Shown here in pieces: positions 6,959-11,990 of a DNA stretch of 11,990 bases. This DNA is from CAVQCX01 sp050050175 (GTDB lineage: Bacteria > Pseudomonadota > Gammaproteobacteria > Chromatiales > Chromatiaceae): contig JASFUT010000074.1 in the NCBI GenBank assembly GCA_050050175.1, forward strand, positions 1 through 11,990, given 5' to 3'. Both the position numbers and the translations under genes were made by a program. Positions within the stretch are counted from its first letter, which is position 1, and the number at the start of each line of letters is the position of its first letter. Below the pieces are notes generated by a model. That model was not told where the DNA came from. It saw nothing but the letters and a program-made list of their open reading frames with translations, and made no database searches.

Positions 6959-7984
6959 CTAGTCCGAGCCCTGCCGCTCGACCCTGTCCATCTCCCCGAG
7001 CAGGGTGTCCAGCACCTGCCCGGCCCGGGCTCCCCCTTTCTCCAGATAGCGCTCCCTCACCGGCATGCTGGCCTCGCGGAAGCGGGCGCGCTCGCCGTCG
7101 TCGAGGGTGATGATGGCGATGTCGCTGGCGTCGCGGATGGTCTGGAGCCGGCGGTCGTTGAGGTCACGCTGCACTTCGAAGACGTAGTCCTCGAGCTCCT
7201 CCACGACGCCGTCCACCACCTTGCGCAGGTCCTCCGGCAGGCCGTCGTAGAACGCCGGGTTGGTCACCAGCGTCGTGATGAACGCCATGTGCCGGGGCAG
7301 CATCATGTCGTCCTGGACCTCGTAGAAGCTCATCTCCTCGATGGCGAACACGGGGTTGACCTGAGCGTCGATCATGTTCAGCTGCAGCGCGCTGTAGATC
7401 TCCGAGTAGGCCATGGGGGTCGGCGTGGCGCCGTAGGCCTCGTAGACGTCCATGAGCAGCGGCGAGACCATGGTGCGTATCTTCAGGCCCTCGAAGTCCT
7501 CCGGCGCCCGGAGGGGACGATCGGCCGTCCAGGCCATCCAGCCCTCGGAAACCACGCTCAGGAGGTGCAGCAGGCGCTGGCGGTAGGCGGGTCGGAGGAC
7601 CGCGTAGAGGGGCGCGCTGTCGCTCAGCACCCGATGGGTGACCTCCTCGTCCGGGGAGAGCACGAAATGCAGCGTGAACACCTGCGACTCGGGAACCACC
7701 GCTCCCAGATGCCCGGGCGAGGCGAAGGCGAATTCGATGATCCCCATCTGCACCAGCTCCGTCACCTGGGCGGAAGTGCCCAGGGCGCCGTAGGGATACA
7801 CGGTGACCTCGACGCGCCCGTCCGTGCGCTCCTCGATGAGGTCCTTGAAGCGCTGTGCGTAGCGGTCCTGGACGCTGCCCCGGATCTCCTCGATGGCGAA
7901 GCGCCAGTGCCGCTCCGCGGCCTGGGCGCTGAGGGCCAGCAGCGACAGAAAGACGAGTCCGAGCAGCCTGGATACGCGATGCAT
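6959..7984 (-). CDS. dctP: TRAP transporter periplasmic solute-binding protein (DctP family)
   Basis: The periplasmic receptor of a tripartite ATP-independent transporter, which captures a ligand (usually an organic acid) and delivers it to DctQM. The 341-residue product starts with a signal peptide (residues 1-22, ending LSAQA before AERHW). Typical DctP landmarks follow: FKDLIEERTDGRVEVTVYP, a GIIEFAFASPGHLG segment, EGLKIRT with Arg170 as the likely carboxylate-binding arginine, a YSEIYSALQLNMIDAQ stretch, and a C-terminal helical region. Start 7984 is chosen because GGAG at 7990-7993 lies 5 bases upstream and the signal peptide begins there; an upstream ATG at 8017 would add 11 residues ahead of it. 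It is divergent from dctQM, with 115 bases between the starts. The substrate cannot be told from the sequence alone, and the symbol is used in the family sense. Confidence 0.92.
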   Translation of the reverse strand: MHRVSRLLGLVFLSLLALSAQAAERHWRFAIEEIRGSVQDRYAQRFKDLIEERTDGRVEVTVYPYGALGTSAQVTELVQMGIIEFAFASPGHLGAVVPESQVFTLHFVLSPDEEVTHRVLSDSAPLYAVLRPAYRQRLLHLLSVVSEGWMAWTADRPLRAPEDFEGLKIRTMVSPLLMDVYEAYGATPTPMAYSEIYSALQLNMIDAQVNPVFAIEEMSFYEVQDDMMLPRHMAFITTLVTNPAFYDGLPEDLRKVVDGVVEELEDYVFEVQRDLNDRRLQTIRDASDIAIITLDDGERARFREASMPVRERYLEKGGARAGQVLDTLLGEMDRVERQGSD

Positions 7985-8099
7985 CCTCACTCCACGCAAT
8001 GGGCCTGTCGGGTCCAAGCTAGCACATCCCGCGGCTGAAGGGGGTGCATCGCACGGGGCGGTTCCCTATGCTGTAGCCTCGGCGTTCATGGAGGCCCCG
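7985..8099. promoter_or_regulatory. Divergent dctP / dctQM control region
   Basis: These 115 bases must serve both transcription directions. On the minus strand TAGCTT (8016-8021) lies 31 bases before the dctP start as a possible -10, without a good -35. On the plus strand TATGCT (8067-8072) matches TATAAT at four positions and lies 27 bases before dctQ, also with a poor -35. GGAGG at 8090-8094, 5 bases before ATG 8100, is a strong ribosome-binding site for dctQ. A shared regulator site is likely but none is recognisable. Confidence 0.45.
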
Positions 8100-8666
8100 A
8101 TGGCCCGCAGTCCATCAACAGCCCGGCTCCTGGCCCTGCTGGCACGCTTCGACCGGGGCATCGAGACGGTGGAGAAGCTGATGCTCTCCGGCGGTGTCAT
8201 CCTGATGGCGGCGGTGAGCATCGCCAACGTGATCGGGCGCAACCTGTTCGATCACAGCCTCATCTTCGCCGAGGAGATCAACCAGATCCTGATGATCCTG
8301 ATCACCTTCATGGGCATCGGCTACGGCGTGCGCCACGCCCGGCACATTCGCATGTCCGCCGTCTACGACCAGTTGGACGGGTTCCCGCGCAAGGCGCTCA
8401 TGGTGGTCATCTCCCTGGGCACCGGGCTGCTCCTGCTCCTGCTGGCCTGGTATGCGATCCGGTACGTGGACCTCATACACCGCATCGGCAGCGTGACCCC
8501 GGTGCTCCGGGTGCCCCTCTGGGCCATCTACGTCTGGGTGCCCGTCGGGCTGACGCTGGGCGGCGTCCAGTACCTGCTGGCGACGGTCCGCAATCTCACC
8601 ACCGCCGACACCTATCTCTCGTTCCAGCAGAAGGACGCCTACGAGGAGCCCGGGTCCGGTGACTGA
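8100..8666 (+). CDS. dctQ: TRAP transporter small membrane subunit (DctQ family)
   Basis: The small integral membrane subunit of the TRAP importer, which pairs with DctM. The product is 188 residues, a normal length, with four predicted membrane helices (about 28-50, 58-80, 100-122 and 142-165). Family features are the VSIANVIGRNLFDHS region, the FAEEINQILMI segment, the RHARHIRM loop, and VPLWAIYVWVPVG before the last helix. ATG 8100 is chosen over ATG 8088 because GGAGG (8090-8094) sits 5 bases before it. It is followed by dctM after 36 bases on the same strand, so the two are probably cotranscribed. The C-terminal tail is acidic. Confidence 0.93.
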   Translation: MARSPSTARLLALLARFDRGIETVEKLMLSGGVILMAAVSIANVIGRNLFDHSLIFAEEINQILMILITFMGIGYGVRHARHIRMSAVYDQLDGFPRKALMVVISLGTGLLLLLLAWYAIRYVDLIHRIGSVTPVLRVPLWAIYVWVPVGLTLGGVQYLLATVRNLTTADTYLSFQQKDAYEEPGSGD

Positions 8667-8688
8667 GACCGCGCCGCGAGCCGCGGTC
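8667..8688 (+). other. Hairpin between dctQ and dctM
   Basis: GACCGCG (8667-8673) pairs with CGCGGTC (8682-8688), a 7-base-pair stem with an 8-base loop directly after the dctQ stop and 14 bases before the dctM start. There is no T-run, so it is not a standard terminator. It could affect mRNA stability or dctM translation, or be a chance product of high GC. Confidence 0.35.
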
Positions 8689-8702
8689 CCCGGGGGGCCG
8701 GC

Positions 8703-9986
8703 GTGCTGACCCTGCTGGTGGCCGTGATGGTGGTGCTGCTGTTCATGGGCTTCCCCATGATGGTGCCCCTGACCGCCGCCGCGCTGGCCCTGACCCTCGC
8801 CTACTTCGCCTTCATCGATCCGATGGTGCTGATCCAGCAGATGATCGGCGGCGTCAAGCCCACGGTGCTCACCGCGGTGCCCATGTTCATCTTCGCCGCC
8901 GACATCATGACCAAGGGCCACACCGCGGACCGCCTCCTGGAGGTGGTCTCGCGCTTCGTGGGTCACCTGCGCGGCGGGCTGCCCATCACCACGGCCGTGA
9001 GCTGCACCCTGTTCGGGGCGGTGTCGGGCTCCACCCAGGCCACGGTGGTGGCCATGGGCGGCCCCCTCAGACCCAGGCTGCTCGAGGCGGGCTACAAGGA
9101 CAGCTTCGCCATCGCCCTGATCATCAACGCCAGCGACATCGCCCTCCTCATCCCGCCGAGCATCGGCATGATCGTGTACGGGGTGGTCTCAGGCACTTCG
9201 GTCAGTGAGCTCTTCATCGCCGGGATCGGGCCCGGCCTGCTGATTCTGGTGCTGTTCTCCGCCTACGCCTACGTTGCCTCCGTACGTCAGGGCATACCGC
9301 CCCAGGCGCGGGCGGACTGGCCGGAGCGGGTTCAGGCTCTGCGCAGGGCCGCCCTGCCCATGGGCTTCCCCGTGATCATCATCGGCGGGATCTACACGGG
9401 TCTGTTCAGCCCGACCGAGGCGGCCGCCATGTCCGTGCTCTACGCCCTGATCCTCGAGGTGGGAGTGTTCCGCGCCGTGCGGATCACCGAGATCCCGGCG
9501 ATCGCCCTGTCCACCGGGCTTATCACTGCGGTGGTGTTCGTCCTGGTGGCCGCAGGTGCGGCGTTCTCCTGGATCGTCTCGTTCGCGCAGATCCCGGACA
9601 TGATCCTGGGCGACTTCGTGGCCTCCGCCGGGCAGAATCCGCTGCTCGTGCTGGTCGTCATCGCCGTCGCCTACTTCGTCGGCTGCATGTTCGTCGACCC
9701 CATCGTGGTGATCCTGATCCTGACGCCTATCTTCGCGCCAGTGATCGCCGCCTCGGGCCTGGACCCCGTTCTGGTGGGTACGCTGGTGACCCTCCAGGCC
9801 GCCATCGGCTCGGCCACCCCGCCGTTCGGCTGCGACCTGTTCACCGCCATCGCCATCTTCCGGCGACCCTATCTCGACGTGATCAGGGGGACGCCGCCGT
9901 TCATCGTGATGCTGCTGATGACCACCGTCCTGCTGATCGCCTTCCCCCAGATCGCGCTCTTCCTGCGGGATCTGGCCTTCCGCTGA
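8703..9986 (+). CDS. dctM: TRAP transporter large membrane subunit (DctM family)
   Basis: The transport-catalysing membrane subunit, which moves the DctP-delivered solute across the inner membrane with an ion gradient (usually Na+). The 427-residue length is typical, and about 11-12 hydrophobic segments run through the protein. Family landmarks include FMGFPMMVPLTAA near the N-terminus, TAVPMFIFAADIM, LFGAVSGSTQATVVAMGG, INASDIALLIPPSIGMIVYG, FSPTEAAAMSVLYAL, FVDPIVVILILTPIF, and GSATPPFGCDLF near the C-terminus. The start is GTG at 8703, preceded by a G-run at 8692-8697 with 5-base spacing. An internal ATG at 8727 is possible but would remove part of the first helix. It lies 36 bases after dctQ. 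Confidence 0.94.
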   Translation: MLTLLVAVMVVLLFMGFPMMVPLTAAALALTLAYFAFIDPMVLIQQMIGGVKPTVLTAVPMFIFAADIMTKGHTADRLLEVVSRFVGHLRGGLPITTAVSCTLFGAVSGSTQATVVAMGGPLRPRLLEAGYKDSFAIALIINASDIALLIPPSIGMIVYGVVSGTSVSELFIAGIGPGLLILVLFSAYAYVASVRQGIPPQARADWPERVQALRRAALPMGFPVIIIGGIYTGLFSPTEAAAMSVLYALILEVGVFRAVRITEIPAIALSTGLITAVVFVLVAAGAAFSWIVSFAQIPDMILGDFVASAGQNPLLVLVVIAVAYFVGCMFVDPIVVILILTPIFAPVIAASGLDPVLVGTLVTLQAAIGSATPPFGCDLFTAIAIFRRPYLDVIRGTPPFIVMLLMTTVLLIAFPQIALFLRDLAFR

Positions 9987-10050
9987 CGCCCGGCCGCCGG
10001 ACCCGTCCTGCCGGATCGCTGGGAAGAGCACAGCCGAGAAAGGAACCCCC

Positions 10051-10392
10051 ATGCACAGAATGCTGCTCTCGGCCGCCCTGATGCTGGCACCGCCCTGTTC
10101 CCTGGCCCAAAGCGTCCACATCGAGGAGACCCACCTGGAGGAGGGCGAGGGTCTCGACCGGCCCGTGGCGCGGGTAGTGGTGCGCAACCCGGCCTCCCGG
10201 CGACTGCGCACCCTGTGGCTCACCTGCGAGTGGGGCTACGGCGACGGCCGGCGGGGCCGGGCGACGGACGTCGTCCACGATATCCCCCAGGGCGGCTCCT
10301 CAGCACGCGAGGTCCGCGGACCGGCGATTCAAAAGGGGGTCGGGATCGAGGACGTCCAATGCAGGACGAGGCGGAATGCCGTCTACTACTGA
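10051..10392 (+). CDS. Small exported protein of unknown function downstream of dctM
   Basis: A 113-residue product I do not recognise. Residues 1-19 look like a signal peptide (MHRMLLSAALML, cleavage likely near SLA/Q), so the mature protein is about 94 residues and periplasmic or secreted. The mature part alternates hydrophobic and polar residues (RPVARVVVRNPASRRLRTLWLTC, then GIEDVQC), suggesting a small beta-sandwich loosely like FxLYD domains. It has two cysteines that could form a disulfide. An AAGGAA with 5-base spacing to the ATG supports the start. It lies 64 bases past dctM on the same strand and may share its transcript. A role beside the TRAP transporter is only inference. Confidence 0.7.
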   Translation: MHRMLLSAALMLAPPCSLAQSVHIEETHLEEGEGLDRPVARVVVRNPASRRLRTLWLTCEWGYGDGRRGRATDVVHDIPQGGSSAREVRGPAIQKGVGIEDVQCRTRRNAVYY

Positions 10393-10408
10393 GGGAGCGG
10401 GGCCCTCA
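10390..10408. terminator. Inverted repeat spanning both stop codons of a convergent pair
   Basis: TGAGGG (10390-10395) and CCCTCA (10403-10408) form a 6-base-pair stem with a 7-base loop. Its two outer triplets are exactly the TGA stop of the small exported protein gene and the TGA (reverse strand) of the MBL hydrolase gene. A bidirectional terminator is possible here, but no T-run flanks it on either side. Confidence 0.3.
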
Positions 10409-11215
10409 ACCCCTGTCCGCCCGCACCGCGCTGAGGGCGGCCGGCTCCCGGCCCAGACGGAACACCTGGCCGCGGCGCACGAACCCCCTGAACCCGTCGG
10501 CGAGTGCGTCCGGCAGGGGGCCGTCGCTGTAGTGGTAGAGCCAGGTCTTGCGTCGGATCTCCTCGGGCAGGCCGAGCAGCTCGCGATAGTGCGCGTGGAC
10601 CCCGGTCGGGACCTCCGAGGTCTCGCAGTCGTGAAACACCAGGTCCGCCTGCTCGAGGCAGCCGGCAAGCCGCTCGAAGGCGAACAGGGTGTCCGAGGTG
10701 AAGAACACCCTCTGCCCGTCCGTCTCGAACACCAGCCCGTAGCTGTACATGGTGGCCCGGTCCCCGACGACATGCGGGGTGGGCACCAGCTGAAACTCCA
10801 CGCCCTCCCACTTGAAACTGCCCGTGGCGGGCACCGGGTGCGGCACGAAGAAATCGCTGAGCTTCCCGGCGTCAACCCCTTCGATCATCCCCATGCCGCC
10901 GGACAGGGAGTGCTTCCAGAGGTCGTCGACCAGGGTATCGCTGATGTAGAGGTTCTGCAGCCCGCCGCCGTCGCCGAACCGGGAGGAGAAGCCCATGTAC
11001 TCCAGACCGCCCACGTGGTCCGCGTGAAGGTGGCTGATGTAGATATCCGTGATGTCGCCGTAGCACAGCCCCAATGCCGCCAGGGAGAAACGCGCGTCGG
11101 AGCCGCAGTCCAGCAGCAGGCGGCGCCCGCCCGGGCTCGTCAGGAGCAGGTTCGACTGGTAGTTGTCGGGACTCAGGCAAAAAGCGGACCCTGACCCGAG
11201 GAACGACAGCTCCAT
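10406..11215 (-). CDS. RNase Z-like MBL-fold metallo-hydrolase
   Basis: A 269-residue zinc-dependent hydrolase of the metallo-beta-lactamase superfamily. It opens with the strand MELSFLGSGSAF, followed by SNLLL and LLLDCGSD, as in RNase Z/ElaC-like and related phosphodiesterase families. Metal ligands are clear: SHLHADH gives His62, His64, Asp66 and His67, followed by His148 (VPTPH), Asp175 (FFTSD) and His228 (LYHYSD). A VFHDCET segment and an HAHYRELL segment lie between. There is no signal peptide, so it is probably cytoplasmic. It is shorter than typical RNase Z and lacks an obvious exosite arm, so tRNA processing is not supported and the substrate is unknown. Start 11215 is chosen for GAAGGG at 11223-11228 with 7-base spacing and because the MBL strand begins there. 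Convergent with the small exported protein gene. Confidence 0.87.
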   Translation of the reverse strand: MELSFLGSGSAFCLSPDNYQSNLLLTSPGGRRLLLDCGSDARFSLAALGLCYGDITDIYISHLHADHVGGLEYMGFSSRFGDGGGLQNLYISDTLVDDLWKHSLSGGMGMIEGVDAGKLSDFFVPHPVPATGSFKWEGVEFQLVPTPHVVGDRATMYSYGLVFETDGQRVFFTSDTLFAFERLAGCLEQADLVFHDCETSEVPTGVHAHYRELLGLPEEIRRKTWLYHYSDGPLPDALADGFRGFVRRGQVFRLGREPAALSAVRADRG

Positions 11216-11352
11216 ACTCAGACCCTTCGGTGTTGGGGCCCAGCCGGCCGGGTGATGGCGGTTCCGGCGCGGCCCTTGCCGTTCTCCGGCGGCTCGACAC
11301 GATGCCAACGAGCCAGCGTGACTTGCGCGCCAACCCAGGCCTACCTTCCTGA

Positions 11353-11381
11353 AAGCTACGCCCGCCCGCGGCTTGCGTCAA
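11353..11381 (-). promoter_or_regulatory. Candidate sigma-70-like promoter for the MBL hydrolase gene
   Basis: On the minus strand TTGACG (11376-11381) matches the -35 consensus at five of six bases. A 17-base spacer leads to TAGCTT (11353-11358) as the -10, matching at three. The predicted leader to the start at 11215 is about 130 bases. This is the best -35/spacer combination in the window. Confidence 0.42.
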
Positions 11382-11482
11382 CGACCCCGAAAGCGCGAGG
11401 CCGAGCGCCCCGAGGGCGCCATGGCCTGCCCGGAACCCCTCGCTCCCGGCCCCGGCCCCCGCAACGGGTCGCGAATCGACGA

Positions 11483-11488
11483 TACAAT
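11483..11488 (+). promoter_or_regulatory. Candidate -10 element (TACAAT) for the transglutaminase-like gene
   Basis: TACAAT matches TATAAT at five of six bases and lies 30 bases before the GTG start at 11519, giving a short leader of about 25 bases. The region 16-18 bases upstream has no convincing -35. Confidence 0.38.
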
Positions 11489-11518
11489 CCGCGGCTCCAA
11501 GTCTCGAAAGGAGAACCG

Positions 11519-11990
11519 GTGTTGACCCTGGCCCGACACGCTGGCCGATCACCCCTCAGGCGCGCTTCGGACGAGGACCGCGATGGTGCGGTGGGTGTGG
11601 ATCACAGTGCACGGCCGGGCCAAACAGCGCGCAGCCGGACGAAGCCGCACCTGGTGCTGGCGGCGCTGCTGGGACTCGGCGTCTGCACGGCCGGCACCTG
11701 CCCGCCGGCGCCCGGGGCCGATCCTGTCGTCCGCGCCGTAGCCGGGATTGCCCCGCAGGTAGAGCGGCTCGCAGCCGAAACCAGGCCCCCCGACTGGGCG
11801 ATGCTGCGCGCCTGCCTCTATTACGCCCTTGCGGGCCAGCGGCTGCTGGCCGCGCGCGGCATTGCGACGGCCCTTCGTCTCGGCACCATCGTCTATGCGC
11901 CCGGTACCGCCGCACGCCATCCGATCCACCCGCACGTGTGGCTGGAGTCGGGGACGCATCTGATCGACTTCTCCACCCTTCCCCGGTGGG
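11519..11990 (+). CDS. Transglutaminase-like Cys-His-Asp protein, membrane-anchored (C-terminus outside window)
   Basis: A GTG-started frame stays open for 157 codons to the window edge. AAAGGAG at 11507-11513, 5 bases before the GTG, is one of the best ribosome-binding sites here. Residues 1-44 are hydrophilic and charged, 45-56 are hydrophobic (LVLAALLGLGVC) and could be a membrane anchor or late signal, then a Pro/Ala-rich stretch follows. Residues 95-157 resemble a transglutaminase-like core: Cys99 at the start of a helix (RACLYYALAGQRLLAARG), a strand ALRLGTIVY, then PHVWLE with His139 and HLIDFST with Asp150. This C...HVW...ID order and spacing fits the catalytic triad of transglutaminase-like and lasso-peptide B2-like cysteine proteins. 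The exact family and substrate are not determinable, and no lasso precursor or cyclase gene is visible. The hydrophobic segment is short for a transmembrane helix. An internal start is possible but less supported. Confidence 0.68.
   Translation, partial: MLTLARHAGRSPLRRASDEDRDGAVGVDHSARPGQTARSRTKPHLVLAALLGLGVCTAGTCPPAPGADPVVRAVAGIAPQVERLAAETRPPDWAMLRACLYYALAGQRLLAARGIATALRLGTIVYAPGTAARHPIHPHVWLESGTHLIDFSTLPRW

Larger units (their letters stand above)
11216..11518. other. Divergent intergenic region, MBL hydrolase / transglutaminase-like gene
   Basis: 303 bases without a recognisable gene on either strand. It holds a candidate leftward promoter (11353-11381), a candidate rightward -10 (11483-11488), and a perfect GC hairpin at 11405-11419 (GCGCCC, loop CGA, GGGCGC) between them. 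Open frames through it look low-complexity and arginine- or proline-rich, which is typical of noncoding DNA at this GC content. Confidence 0.5.

Noticed and set aside
4920..6962. A 680-codon plus-strand frame opposite the dioxygenase-rhodanese gene.
   Set aside because: It overlaps strongly supported minus-strand coding sequence with catalytic motifs, and its own translation is low-complexity.
7893..8099. Upstream extension of the dctQ frame.
   Set aside because: It overlaps the 5' end of dctP and the divergent control region, and GGAGG correctly spaced before ATG 8100 decides the start.
8115..8966. A His/Gln/Asp-rich minus-strand frame opposite dctQ and dctM that looks like a metal-binding protein.
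   Set aside because: It is the antisense of hydrophobic membrane codons, which gives His/Gln/Asp-rich shadows; the plus-strand TRAP subunits are clear.
10376..11194. A 272-codon plus-strand frame opposite the MBL hydrolase.
   Set aside because: The minus strand has the full set of MBL metal ligands, while the plus frame has no motif.
11549..11959. Minus-strand frame opposite the partial gene at the right edge.
   Set aside because: The plus strand has a strong ribosome-binding site, an open frame to the edge and a Cys-His-Asp core, while the minus frame is basic and low-complexity.

Overview
The window is GC-rich (roughly two thirds G+C), densely coded bacterial chromosome. Gene content (glycogen synthesis, a TRAP transporter, a persulfide dioxygenase-rhodanese fusion, a CsgG-like lipoprotein) and clear Shine-Dalgarno sequences suggest a proteobacterium, most likely a gammaproteobacterium of the Ectothiorhodospiraceae/Chromatiales kind. 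That placement is inference. I see no tRNA, rRNA, CRISPR array, insertion sequence or prophage gene. The region reads as ordinary chromosome rather than a mobile island.

Layout, left to right. (1) 1-459, minus: the N-terminal part of a CsgG/HfaB-type outer-membrane lipoprotein, divergent from (2) glgC, 711-1955, plus, ADP-glucose pyrophosphorylase. (3) After about 300 bases without a convincing gene, a large UPF0182 membrane protein runs leftward (2261-5035), convergent with glgC. (4) 5322-6713, minus: an MBL-fold persulfide dioxygenase fused to two rhodanese domains, only the second with an active-site cysteine. (5) A TRAP transporter split into divergent units: the periplasmic binding protein dctP on minus (6959-7984), and dctQ (8100-8666) and dctM (8703-9986) on plus. 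A small exported protein of unknown function (10051-10392) follows dctM. (6) 10406-11215, minus: an RNase Z-like MBL hydrolase, convergent with the small gene and separated from it by 13 bases. (7) 11519 to the right edge, plus: a GTG-started gene for a transglutaminase-like Cys-His-Asp protein that is cut by the window.

Functional links. DctP, DctQ and DctM should form one solute importer, with DctP capturing an organic (probably carboxylate) ligand in the periplasm and DctQM driving uptake with an ion gradient. The persulfide dioxygenase fusion would oxidise glutathione or other low-molecular-weight persulfides and move sulfane sulfur. GlgC commits glucose-1-phosphate to glycogen. These are separate modules, and I see no strong evidence that the whole window is one system.

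The most curious patterns are a TAGCTT hexamer found only four times in the window, each time upstream of a leftward gene and in the same orientation; a 13-base palindrome upstream of the dioxygenase-rhodanese gene; the small exported protein behind dctM; and the truncated transglutaminase-like gene at the right edge.
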